NCBI RefSeq assembly: GCF_013201665.1
Contig: NZ_CP053840.1
Coordinates: forward strand, 620,001 to 684,000
Direction: 5' to 3'
Source: Arcobacter venerupis
Lineage (GTDB): Bacteria; Campylobacterota; Campylobacteria; Campylobacterales; Arcobacteraceae
DNA: 64,000 nucleotides
Positions 25,501 to 33,723 of this stretch are shown here, in pieces. The position numbers and the translations under genes were made by a program. Positions within the stretch are counted from its first letter, which is position 1; every line of letters begins with the position of its first letter. The notes below the pieces were generated by a model. It was given only the letters and a program-made list of their open reading frames with translations. It had not been told where the DNA came from and did not search any database.

Positions 25501-27813
25501 GTTATAGGTTCTCATTCAAATAAAAAAAGTGGTGCAGAAGAGGATAATAGAGAATACATCTTAAAATTTACAGCTGAAGATTCAGGAGTAGATACAAATT
25601 TAATATTTGCAGATAGCTATTCAAATTTAGAAAATGATTTAGTAGCTTGGGATAGTAATAATATTCATGGAAAAGGTGCAAATTATTATGGTTTTGCACT
25701 ATCGGCTCAAACAGCTGTTGTTCCTGAAAATGTAAATGGTTTTTCAATTGAAGGATTAACAAGCTCATTGGATAATACAGAGCTTTATTTAGGTTTTAGA
25801 GCGCCTTTACTTAATACAACTACAAGAAATAAAGCATTAATAGTTCCTGTAATTATATCTTCAATTATGGATGGTAGTACAACTACAAATACAGGTGCAA
25901 TTTTTGGGGAAGCAATAGAGTTAAATTTAGGTGGAAGAGCCATTCGCTCAATTGAAAAAGCTGCGGATAATAGCGGATATTTAATTCTAGCAGGTCCAGC
26001 AATGGCTTCAAAAGATGAAGTTGAAAATAATTTTAGATTATTTAGATGGAATGGTTTAAGTGGTGATGTAAATCAACCAGTTGAATTAGGTACAAATTTA
26101 GATGTTTTAAGAAATGAAACTAAAGGAAGTTTTGAAACTATAGTTGAAGTAAAAAGTACACAAACAGGAACTTGGGTACAACTATTAACAGATAATGGAG
26201 ATACTATTTGGAGTGGGAAATCTCAAGTTTCAAAAGATTTACCAGCTAGTGAACAAAAATTCCAAGGTTTTTGGGTGAAATTAGCTCAAGATGTAGTTGA
26301 TCAAACAGCACCAATTTTGGTAAATAAAACACCTGCAAATGATACTTTAGATGTTTCAGTTAGTACAAATATAGTTCTTAATTTCAACGAAGGAATAAAA
26401 GCTGGAACTGGTAATTTTATTATTAAAAAAACAGCAGATGATTCAGTTGTAGAAACAATTGCTGCAAATAGTGATATTGTTTCTTATTCATTTAACACAG
26501 TAACAATTAATCCAACACAAGATTTAGATTTTCAAACACAATATTATGTTGTTATAGAAAATAGTGCGATTAGTGATAATTATGGAAATAATTTTACTGG
26601 AATTAGTAGTTCAAGTGATTTTAAATTTACTACAAAACTAGCACCAAAAACATATTCACTTCTTATTACAGAAGTGAATTCAAATGCAAGTGGAGATGAT
26701 TTTTTTGAAATATATAATTATGGTTTAACAGATATTAATTTAAGTGGTTGGAAATGGAGTGATGATAGTGCAGATTTCGCTACAGCAACAGCATTAGGGG
26801 ATTTGACTTTAAGCGCTGGTAAAGTATTAGTTATTACAAAATCAATAGATGAAACTGCTTTTAGAACTGCTTGGAATTTAGATTCAAGTGTATCTATTGC
26901 AGCCGTTGGGGGTTCTGGTCTTGGAAAAGGTGATGCTGTAGTATTATTTGATGAATCAGGTGAAGTAGTTAGCTCATTTAGTTATAAAACTACAACAATT
27001 ACAGCTTCTGATGGAACAATTATATCTTCATCTTTAAGAGCTGATAATCAAAATATTGTTGCAGAGCACACAGGTGTAGCAGTTGGAGGAAGTGATGCAA
27101 AAGCTTCTGCTATTTGGGATGGTGTATCTGTGGTAACTCCAAAATATATCTATGCTCAAGCTGGATTATTGGATTCTTATTCTCAAACAACATCAACAAA
27201 TGGAACAGGATCTCCAGGAATTGTGGGAAAAGCAGCTTTACTTATTAGTGAAATTTCTTCAAATACAACAGAAACAACAGATTTTTTTGAGCTTTATAAT
27301 TACAGTTCAACAGATATAAATCTAAGTGATTGGAAATGGGATGATGATTCAGCTAATTTCTTGGATGCTTCAGTAAGCAATTTTGGAAACGTAACTGTTG
27401 AAGCTGGAAAAACTTTAGTTGTTTTAATTACAGCAGATGAGACTAAAATAGCAACTTTTAAAACACTTTGGGATTTAAGTGATACAGATAAAATCATAGC
27501 AGTTGCAGGGCCTGGACTTGGAAAAGGAGATGCAGCTGTAATATTTGATTCTGTAGGAAGAGTTGTAACTTCACTTAATTATGGAATAGCTGATAAAACT
27601 GCAAGTGATGGAACAATAATAACAAAATTAGGTCAAGGTAGTTCAACAAATCATACAGGAAAAGCTTTAACGGGAAGTGGAACGGATTCTACTTCAATTA
27701 TTTGGGATACAGCTTCTGCTTTATCACCTACTTATACAACAGCTGTAAGTGGAGAGTTAGGTGCTAAAACCGCAACGAATGGTAATATAGGTTCTCCCTC
27801 AATTGCAAAATAA
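22594..27813 (+). CDS. Giant multidomain 5'-nucleotidase (UshA-like) lipoprotein with lamin-tail domains
   Basis: This 1739-residue surface or periplasmic lipoprotein (lipobox LLAGC, Cys near 20) should free phosphate from nucleotides. The ATG at 22594 is chosen because the Pho-type -10 lies just before it. Order: a 200-residue N-terminal module shared with the gene at 27895; a calcineurin-like nuclease core (DIHSH 245-249, GDTFQG, GNHEFD 326-331, GGDSHT); and the 5'-nucleotidase substrate domain (about 560-760). Then come a SwmB/Ig-like domain, a propeller-like stretch (about 890-1220), an Ig-like domain (TAPILVNKTPAND) and two lamin-tail domains (near 1355 and 1550). Standard UshA is about 550 residues. 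The lamin-tail repeats, common in extracellular nucleases, suggest binding of nucleic acid or surfaces. Confidence 0.88.
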   Translation: MKIQVNRILSFCLVALLAGCGGGSSSSTNESSTFTVERGSVLNATVKDANGQIASSVNATNSYTFAKEIKYPVTVSGGFIDVDNSGDKSVGDIELTTPLMTYSGTNITLITTAISDSNEQTRDNKLKQLAQSLGVTTDELLKLPSQSYESSILSNELYKALKNNSDTNLTQIISDLNTYGIVTNFQTKKDSIDKNKTLKEFALDLEQEYVDELVLAGKLNVVTFDDIKQNMNEDSFELSLFHVNDIHSHISSEALTYTVDGTSKSVQTGGYARIITKLKELKTANPNSLILNAGDTFQGTLYYSLFKGEADAAAMNLIAWDAYTLGNHEFDDGDEGLKSFLDRLNKNISVISSNVVASDNSVLKNYWTPYVIKEVNGQKVGIIGIDISGKTKDSSNPSDEITFLDETQTAQKYIDELTQLGVNKIVLLTHQGYENDITMANELTGVDVIIGGDSHTLLGDYSNIGLNSISNNYPAKVKSKDNKKVCIAHAWEYAHVLGNLDVIFNKNGDIVACGGNPLLLVGEDLGVKNKNVAVVSEDETALQTIKTYEDQVEVKKATQIGIAGQKLGHNRIPGDKRDGTSILPLGSDIAPIVAKSFYDLSNLADACIQNAGGVRVAIEKGNITLGDAYTLLPFANTLFEIKMKGSEIKQVLEDALNNTYSVDGSSGSFPYSYGLRYDIDVSLGNNNRISNLEIKNRKTGTWGNIQADTMYTIVTNSFTAGGKDGYVTFKTVQDERGKGVDTYLDYAMSFVKYVENKTLNNEQVTKLPSSDHPIKSYKDANGQIIVDSTDVIAPTLESAIISNDGLSIVLTYSENLKGSVSASDYSISGVTITNAIISGNTVTLTLSSEITQDSTLSQIEYNGTGVTDEGGNKVVIGNILTITNNSNAKNTAPITFTPNSGTTQGSSDTSSAIAFDDNYMMVIDDEANVIRYYSRKGSDALKEISYDAHVTAGKELDAEATTKIEDSIFVIGSHSNKKSGAEEDNREYILKFTAEDSGVDTNLIFADSYSNLENDLVAWDSNNIHGKGANYYGFALSAQTAVVPENVNGFSIEGLTSSLDNTELYLGFRAPLLNTTTRNKALIVPVIISSIMDGSTTTNTGAIFGEAIELNLGGRAIRSIEKAADNSGYLILAGPAMASKDEVENNFRLFRWNGLSGDVNQPVELGTNLDVLRNETKGSFETIVEVKSTQTGTWVQLLTDNGDTIWSGKSQVSKDLPASEQKFQGFWVKLAQDVVDQTAPILVNKTPANDTLDVSVSTNIVLNFNEGIKAGTGNFIIKKTADDSVVETIAANSDIVSYSFNTVTINPTQDLDFQTQYYVVIENSAISDNYGNNFTGISSSSDFKFTTKLAPKTYSLLITEVNSNASGDDFFEIYNYGLTDINLSGWKWSDDSADFATATALGDLTLSAGKVLVITKSIDETAFRTAWNLDSSVSIAAVGGSGLGKGDAVVLFDESGEVVSSFSYKTTTITASDGTIISSSLRADNQNIVAEHTGVAVGGSDAKASAIWDGVSVVTPKYIYAQAGLLDSYSQTTSTNGTGSPGIVGKAALLISEISSNTTETTDFFELYNYSSTDINLSDWKWDDDSANFLDASVSNFGNVTVEAGKTLVVLITADETKIATFKTLWDLSDTDKIIAVAGPGLGKGDAAVIFDSVGRVVTSLNYGIADKTASDGTIITKLGQGSSTNHTGKALTGSGTDSTSIIWDTASALSPTYTTAVSGELGAKTATNGNIGSPSIAK

Positions 27814-27831
27814 ATTGAACCTCATAATAAT

Positions 27832-27858
27832 AAAAAAGAGGCTAATTGCCTCTTTTTT
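27832..27858 (+). terminator. Intrinsic terminator after the 5'-nucleotidase gene
   Basis: AAAAAAGAGGC and GCCTCTTTTTT form a perfect 11-bp stem with loop TAATT and a T tail. The next gene starts 36 nt later with no visible Pho box of its own, so it may depend on read-through. Confidence 0.88.
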
Positions 27859-27894
27859 TAGAATTTTTTTAAATATTTTAAAGTAGGAGAAAAA

Positions 27895-30204
27895 ATGTTT
27901 AAGAAAGTCTTATTAAGTGCAATTACTGCATATTTTTTAGTTGGATGTGGAGGAGGAAGTTCTTCTTCAAGTACAAGTGATACATCTACAACAATAAATG
28001 TAGAAAGAGGAGCTGTTTTAAATGCAACAGTAAAAGATGCTTCAAATCAAATAGCAATATGGAATAAAGGAACAAATAGTTATACCTTTAAAAATAGTAT
28101 AACTTATCCAATTAGTGTAACGGGTGGTTTTGTAGATATTGATAATGATGGAATTAAAAATAATTCAGATTTTGATTTAGATTTAGAGCTAAAATCAAAT
28201 AGTGGGAAAAATGTTACATTAGTTTCAACTATTATTTATAATGATAATCAAACAACTCAAAAAAATAATTTAAATATCTTAAGTCAAGAGTTCTCTTTAA
28301 GTGAAGATGAGTTGTTAGATTTACCATCATCAAAAAAAGAGTTGGCACTATTATCAAATATTATTTACAAAAATTTAGAATTAAATTCTTCGATAAACTT
28401 AGAAAATATTGTTGAATTAATCTCTTCAAAGAAAATAGATTTAAAACAAGAGTATGAAAAAATAGATTTACAAAAGTTTTCAAATCTAAGCTCAAAAGAG
28501 TTTTTAGAACAAAATGAATTAGAGACAATCAAAGAGATAAAAAACATTAAATCTTTAAGAGATACACTACCTACTTATAGTGGAAGTGATTTAACATCAA
28601 CTGAAGTTTTAAATGAAAAATCTGCATATATTTCACCTCAGTGTTATACAAAAACTCAAGATGAGAATCAAAATGTATATAATCCTTGTTTTGCATGTCA
28701 TATAAACTCAGTTGAACCAAATTATATAAATGATTGGGATTTACAAGAGAGTTATTCTTTTAGTGAAAATAGCTATAAAAATCCTTTTACAAATAGTTTT
28801 AAGGATAGAACAACTTTAGTAAATGCCATAAATGATAATCAAATACTTGAATATATAAATCAAGACAATTACAAAGATGAAGATGGGAATATTATTCTTA
28901 ATACAAAATTAAAATATGATTTGCCAAGCCAATGGGATTTTAGCTTTGATGGAGTAAAAGATGGAGTTTGGAGTGGATACATTCCTGATTGTTATTTTAA
29001 TTTTGATGATGAGGGATTTGATTTAGATAATAATGGTAATTATACAGGTTGGAGAGTTTTTGCATATACGCCTTTTTTAGGTACATTTTGGCCTACAAAT
29101 GGAAGTACAGATGATGTATTAATTAGACTTCCAAAATCTATGATGCAAGATAGTAGTGGAAACTTCTCCAAAGAGGTTTATAAAATAAATCTTGCAATTG
29201 TAGAATCAATGGTGAAAAAACAAGATGTTGAATTAGGATTTGAAGTTGATGAATCAAAATATGGTGTAGATTTAAATCATAATAATGTGATTGATAAAAC
29301 ATCAAAAATTGTATATCAATGGACTAAACCAGATGCAATTACAAACTATCCAAAGGTGATTTATTATAATTATTATGTTGGACTTGCAAAAAGTAAACTT
29401 GAAACAAATGAGTTAAATATATCACCTGGTCTTTATCCAAATGAGACAGAATTTTTACACTCTGTACGATATATAGGAATAAAAGATGATAAAAGTGGAA
29501 TAAAACTAGCAAATAGAATGAAAGAGTTAAGATATGCAAAAAAAACTACTTGGAATAACTATGCACAACTTAGTAATGCAGCTTTAAGTGAAGTAAAGGA
29601 AAAAGATACTTTTCCAGATAGATTAAGAACAATTAAGGGAAATATTGAGAGTGGTTTATCAACTGGACTTGGCTGGAATTATCAAGGATTTATAGAAGAT
29701 GCAAGGGGAAATCTAAGACCTCAAAGTTATGAAGAGACTTTATCATGTATTGGCTGCCACTCTGGAATTGGTGCAATAACAGATTCAACTTTTGCCTTTC
29801 CTAGAAAATTTGAGAATGCTGATAGTTGGTATCATTGGAGTAAAAAAGATTTAACTGGTACAAAAGATAGAATACTTTCAAATTCAAAAGGAGAATTTGC
29901 CTTTTATTTAGAACAAAATAAAGCTGGAGATGAGTTTAGAGGAAATGATGAGATAAAAAATAAATTTTTCGATGTAAATGGAGATTTAATTCAAAATGAA
30001 GTTGATAAAATTGCAAATGATATTACATATTTGATATATCCAAGTGTAAATAGAGCAATGAAATTAAATAAAGCATATAAAGTAATTGTTGATGAACAAA
30101 GCTTTATTTATGGAAAAGATGCACACATAACACCTCTAAATGATACAGTTTATGATGAGGTAGAAATAGATAAATCAACGGGAATTAGTGCTGTTAAATT
30201 CTAA
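27895..30204 (+). CDS. Diheme c-type lipoprotein of unknown function
   Basis: The protein has 769 residues. The lipobox LVGC (Cys18) is followed by a Ser/Thr linker and the same 200-residue module as the 5'-nucleotidase lipoprotein (VERGAVLNATVKDA, then a Ca-loop-like DIDNDGIKNNSD). The rest (about 240-769) has two haem-binding CxxCH sites, CFACH at 265-269 and CIGCH at 618-622, about 350 residues apart. Conserved aromatic and acidic blocks include FLGTFWPTNGSTDD and YNFDDEG-like segments. It is closely similar to the gene at 30281, which lacks the N-terminal module. I know no named family. The context points to phosphate stress; an electron-transfer or oxidative role follows only from the haem motifs. 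Confidence 0.8.
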   Translation: MFKKVLLSAITAYFLVGCGGGSSSSSTSDTSTTINVERGAVLNATVKDASNQIAIWNKGTNSYTFKNSITYPISVTGGFVDIDNDGIKNNSDFDLDLELKSNSGKNVTLVSTIIYNDNQTTQKNNLNILSQEFSLSEDELLDLPSSKKELALLSNIIYKNLELNSSINLENIVELISSKKIDLKQEYEKIDLQKFSNLSSKEFLEQNELETIKEIKNIKSLRDTLPTYSGSDLTSTEVLNEKSAYISPQCYTKTQDENQNVYNPCFACHINSVEPNYINDWDLQESYSFSENSYKNPFTNSFKDRTTLVNAINDNQILEYINQDNYKDEDGNIILNTKLKYDLPSQWDFSFDGVKDGVWSGYIPDCYFNFDDEGFDLDNNGNYTGWRVFAYTPFLGTFWPTNGSTDDVLIRLPKSMMQDSSGNFSKEVYKINLAIVESMVKKQDVELGFEVDESKYGVDLNHNNVIDKTSKIVYQWTKPDAITNYPKVIYYNYYVGLAKSKLETNELNISPGLYPNETEFLHSVRYIGIKDDKSGIKLANRMKELRYAKKTTWNNYAQLSNAALSEVKEKDTFPDRLRTIKGNIESGLSTGLGWNYQGFIEDARGNLRPQSYEETLSCIGCHSGIGAITDSTFAFPRKFENADSWYHWSKKDLTGTKDRILSNSKGEFAFYLEQNKAGDEFRGNDEIKNKFFDVNGDLIQNEVDKIANDITYLIYPSVNRAMKLNKAYKVIVDEQSFIYGKDAHITPLNDTVYDEVEIDKSTGISAVKF

Positions 30205-30222
30205 ACTTATAATATGAATAAT

Positions 30223-30255
30223 TGTTATCAATTTGTAATAAATTAGAAGTAAAAT
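30223..30255 (+). promoter_or_regulatory. Pho-box promoter driving the second diheme operon
   Basis: TGTTATC at 30223, TGTAATA at 30234 (11-nt step) and -10 TAAAAT at 30250, again 27 nt from the first T. It begins 18 nt after the stop codon of the previous gene and 58 nt before the ATG at 30281. It is the third copy of the same layout. Confidence 0.75.
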
Positions 30256-30280
30256 CATAGAAATTTTAAAGGCCAATTTT

Positions 30281-32035
30281 ATGATTAAAAGAAAAATTTT
30301 AATTTCGAATTTACTTCTAATTTCAACGTTATTTGCAAATGAAGTTAACTTAAAATCAACAAATACAACTAATCCTACAGCATACATTCCTAGTCAATGT
30401 TATACAAAAACAGTAAATGATAAAAATGAGAATATATTATATAACCCCTGTTTTTCCTGTCATATTCAAAATAAAGAACCAAATTTCACATTAAGTGATG
30501 CAGATTTACAAGAGGGATATGATTTCCCTGCACCAGCACTTAAAAATCCTTGGACAAATTTATTTAAAGATAGAACTAAAGAAGTAAATAAAATTAGTGA
30601 TGAAGAGATTTTAAAATACATTAGACAAGATAATTATAAAAATCAAAATGGTGAAATAATTTTAAAATCAAAACTTCAGAATTTAGATAATAAATGGGAT
30701 TCTAATGATAATAAAAAGTGGGATGGCTATATTCCAGATATTTATTTTAATTTTGATGATGAAGGTTTTGATAAAGATGAAAATAATAATTTCACTGGTT
30801 GGAGAGCCTTTGCCTATCAGCCTTTTTTGGGAACATTTTGGCCAACAAATGGAAGTACAGATGATGTAATGATTAGACTTTCAAAACCATTTCAAAGTGA
30901 TGAAAATGGAAAATTTGATTTAGAAGTTTATAAATTAAATTTATCAATTATTGAAGCTTTGATAAAACAAAAAACAATAGATATAAATGAAGTTGATGAG
31001 AAAAAGTATGGAGTAGATTTAAATCAAAATGGAGTTTTAGATAATTCATCTCAAATTGTATTTAAATGGGAAAAACCAAAATATGATGCAAGTACAAAAA
31101 AATTAAAAGATTTTTCAATCTCTTATGTGGGACTTGCAAAAAAAATGCTTGAAAATAATGAAATATTAATAGCTCCTGGACTTTATCCAATAGGTACTGA
31201 ATTTGCCCATACGGTTAGATATATAGATGTGGATAAAAATGAAGATATCAAAATGTCAAATAGATTAAAAGAATTTAGATATGCGAAAAAAACATCTTGG
31301 AATAAATATTCACAACTTAATAATATAGGTTTAGCAGATATTAAAGAAAAACATGATTTTCCTGATAGATTAGATGTTTATATAGGTAATTTAGAAACTG
31401 GAATAAATAATAAAAGAGGTTGGTATTTTCAAGGATTTATAGAGGATATTAAAGGTGATTTAAGACCACAAACCTATGAAGAGACACTATCATGTATGGG
31501 ATGCCATACAAATATGGGAGCAATTGCAGATTCAACTTTTGTATTTCAAAGAAAATTAGAAAAACAAAGTTTAGCTTCTGGTTGGTACCATTGGAGTAAA
31601 AGTGGATTAAAAAATATTCCAGATAAAATCTTAGATGATGGACAAACAGAATATGTAAGATATTTAAAAGAAAATAGTGCAGGTGATGAGTTCCGATCTA
31701 ACGATGAAGTAACAAATAAATTTTTTAAAAAAGATTGGGAAAAAGATACTCAAAATATTGAAAAAGACTTAGTAGCAAAACTTGACAATCCAGAAGTTAT
31801 TTTAAATCAAGCTTGGAAATTTAATATCGAAGAGATAAATAAGATAAAAGAAGATATTTCTTATCTAATCTTACCTTCAAAAGAAAGAGCTTTAGAACTT
31901 AATAAAGCTTATAAAATAATTGTAGATGAACAAAGCTATATTTATGGGAAAGATATTCATATAAAACCTACAAACAATGTTCATAAAGAGTTAGAAAAAG
32001 GAACTATGACTAACTTACAAAAGATATTAAAATGA
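30281..32035 (+). CDS. Periplasmic diheme c-type protein of unknown function
   Basis: The protein has 584 residues. It has a signal peptide (cleaved near LFA-NEV) instead of a lipobox. Haem sites CFSCH (57-61) and CMGCH (405-409) match those of the preceding paralogue in spacing, and the blocks YTKT, GYIPD, YFNFDDEGF, GWRAFAYQPFLGTFWPTNGSTDD, YGVDLN, GLYP and DEQSYIYGKD are shared. It carries an extra segment near 485-510. It is the first gene of a Pho-box operon whose next three genes follow by ATGA overlaps and look like metal uptake. Its function is unknown; the haems would be attached in the periplasm. Confidence 0.82.
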   Translation: MIKRKILISNLLLISTLFANEVNLKSTNTTNPTAYIPSQCYTKTVNDKNENILYNPCFSCHIQNKEPNFTLSDADLQEGYDFPAPALKNPWTNLFKDRTKEVNKISDEEILKYIRQDNYKNQNGEIILKSKLQNLDNKWDSNDNKKWDGYIPDIYFNFDDEGFDKDENNNFTGWRAFAYQPFLGTFWPTNGSTDDVMIRLSKPFQSDENGKFDLEVYKLNLSIIEALIKQKTIDINEVDEKKYGVDLNQNGVLDNSSQIVFKWEKPKYDASTKKLKDFSISYVGLAKKMLENNEILIAPGLYPIGTEFAHTVRYIDVDKNEDIKMSNRLKEFRYAKKTSWNKYSQLNNIGLADIKEKHDFPDRLDVYIGNLETGINNKRGWYFQGFIEDIKGDLRPQTYEETLSCMGCHTNMGAIADSTFVFQRKLEKQSLASGWYHWSKSGLKNIPDKILDDGQTEYVRYLKENSAGDEFRSNDEVTNKFFKKDWEKDTQNIEKDLVAKLDNPEVILNQAWKFNIEEINKIKEDISYLILPSKERALELNKAYKIIVDEQSYIYGKDIHIKPTNNVHKELEKGTMTNLQKILK

Positions 32036-32763
32036 GAGATTTACACGATATGTTTTTGAATTTTGTTATTGGAACACAACAAAAAATAAATCTTTTAACA
32101 AGTGATTATTTTGATAAATTAGAAGCTGGGGATAACTCAATGTTTATTTATATTTTAGCTGTTTCTTTTATCTATGGTTTAGTTCATGCCTTAGGGCCAG
32201 GACATGGGAAAATGGTAATTGCTAGTTACTTTTTAGTTAAAGGTACAAAAATGAAAGATGCTTTTAAAGCTGGATTTTTAACATCACTAATTCACACAAT
32301 TTCAGCTTTAGTAATTACCTTCACTTTATATATATTTTTTGAAAATACTATTACAAAATATTTTTCACAAATTAATACAAACATGTATAAAGTATCTGCA
32401 ATTTTTATTATATTAATTGCTTTTTTCTTGTTTTATGAAACCTATAAAGATAGAAATGAAGAAGAAAAAATACAAAGAATTGAGAATAAAAGTTTATTAG
32501 CTGTGACAATGTCCATAGGAATTGTTCCTTGTCCTGGCGTTATGTCAATAGTTTTATTTTCTATAATTTTAGGATATATAAATTTAGGTATTTTAAGTGC
32601 AATTTTTATGAGTATTGGTATGGGAATTACTATTTCTCTTGCTGCAATTATTTCAAGTCAAATAAAAAATACACAAAATAAGAATTTACACGTAATAATA
32701 AATAAAATCAGTTACCTAGGAATTTTAGTGCTATTTTTAATGGGTGCAATCTTATTAGTATGA
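32032..32763 (+). CDS. NicO/RcnA-family metal transporter
   Basis: The protein has 243 residues with about six membrane helices. It shows the NicO hallmark HALGPGHGKMV (helix near residues 55-65) and a second motif, GIVPCPGVMSIVLF (about 162-176). NicO members carry Ni or Co in either direction, and those paired with DUF1007 are often linked to zinc, nickel or cobalt uptake. It overlaps the diheme gene by ATGA at its start and the DUF1007 gene by ATGA at its end. Translation is therefore coupled and the metal probably serves the same stress response. The ion is not determinable. Confidence 0.85.
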   Translation: MRDLHDMFLNFVIGTQQKINLLTSDYFDKLEAGDNSMFIYILAVSFIYGLVHALGPGHGKMVIASYFLVKGTKMKDAFKAGFLTSLIHTISALVITFTLYIFFENTITKYFSQINTNMYKVSAIFIILIAFFLFYETYKDRNEEEKIQRIENKSLLAVTMSIGIVPCPGVMSIVLFSIILGYINLGILSAIFMSIGMGITISLAAIISSQIKNTQNKNLHVIINKISYLGILVLFLMGAILLV

Positions 32764-33242
32764 AAAAAATTACACTTTTCTTTTTAGTCAATTTAAATCT
32801 ATTTGCTCATCCTGATTATTTTTTGGATACGAGTTTACAAATTAATGAAAATAGTATAAAAAATCAATGGAAATTTGATGCTTTAAATTCAAAAATTTTG
32901 CTATTTGATTTTGATAAAAATAAAAATAAAATATTAGATGGGAATGAAAAACAGGAGTTTTTAAATACACATTTTTTTAAGTTAAAAAGCAACAAATTTA
33001 ATATTTATTTAGAAAATGAAGAACAAGAATTTGAAATAGTTCCTCAAAATGTAGATGTACTTTATGAAGATAAAAGATTATCAATAATTTTTGATATTCC
33101 TTTTTCTTTAAAAGGAGATACAACTTTTTGTACTATGGATGAAAAAATTTATTTAGCTTATAAATTAAATGATCTAAAAACCAATTTTAAAACAGATATT
33201 CAAAGTAGTGAATATGATTATTGTATAGGAGTTACAAAATGA
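32760..33242 (+). CDS. DUF1007 family periplasmic protein
   Basis: The protein has 160 residues. The signal peptide ends at LFAHPDYFLD, so His becomes the first mature residue, as is usual for DUF1007 metal-binding proteins. The body has KNQWKFDALNSKILLFDFDKNKNKILDGNE, a Ca-loop-like DFDKNKNKILDGNE. Partner of the NicO transporter upstream (ATGA overlap), presumably handing metal to it. A final TFCTMDEK and DYCIG give two Cys. It overlaps the next gene by 4 nt. Confidence 0.82.
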   Translation: MKKITLFFLVNLNLFAHPDYFLDTSLQINENSIKNQWKFDALNSKILLFDFDKNKNKILDGNEKQEFLNTHFFKLKSNKFNIYLENEEQEFEIVPQNVDVLYEDKRLSIIFDIPFSLKGDTTFCTMDEKIYLAYKLNDLKTNFKTDIQSSEYDYCIGVTK

Positions 33243-33547
33243 AAAAGTTATTAATAATGTTATTTGTATGTATAGATTTATTTGCTCACCCAGTAAATTA
33301 TACTATTGATTTAGTTGTATCTTATGATGAAAAAGCAAAAGAGGCAAAAATTATTTGTCAAAGTAATAGCAAAAATAAATGTGGTTTATTTAATATAAAT
33401 TTATTAGATAAAGATGATAAATCTATAGCTGATGTGAAATTTCCTTTTTTAAAAGAGTTTGTTTTAATTAAAACAGAAACGAAACCTTCAAAGTTAGATT
33501 TTTACCTTAGAGACGTTCCTGAACATAAATATACAAAAATTTTCTAA
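33239..33547 (+). CDS. Small periplasmic protein of the NicO/DUF1007 operon
   Basis: The protein has 102 residues. The ATG at 33239 overlaps the DUF1007 stop as ATGA. An upstream ATG at 33221 lies inside the previous gene and would spoil the signal peptide. The signal peptide ends LFAHPVNYT, again exposing an N-terminal His-Pro pair. Two Cys (ICQSNSKNKCGLF) may form a disulfide. The first 18 residues and cleavage site mimic DUF1007, suggesting a metal-binding accessory. I recognise no family. Confidence 0.68.
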   Translation: MKKLLIMLFVCIDLFAHPVNYTIDLVVSYDEKAKEAKIICQSNSKNKCGLFNINLLDKDDKSIADVKFPFLKEFVLIKTETKPSKLDFYLRDVPEHKYTKIF

Positions 33548-33658
33548 TAATTAAGATACCACTAGAAATTATAAGAAAAAAGTATATTTACTTATCCTGT
33601 CTTGTTTACGGACTTTAAACGTAAAATACAATTATTTTTTGGTTACCACATTGATAGA

Positions 33659-33691
33659 TGTTATCAACTTGTAATTTGTTGTTTTTATAAT
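33659..33691 (+). promoter_or_regulatory. Pho-box promoter driving the PhoX-phytase gene
   Basis: TGTTATC at 33659, TGTAATT at 33670 (11-nt step) and a perfect -10 TATAAT at 33686, 27 nt from the first T. The ATG at 33724 follows AAAGGAA with a short leader. Because a PhoX phosphatase is a classic phosphate-starvation gene, this copy anchors the identity of all four boxes. Confidence 0.82.
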
Positions 33692-33723
33692 TTAGCCGTC
33701 AAAACTCTTAAAGGAAATAAAAA

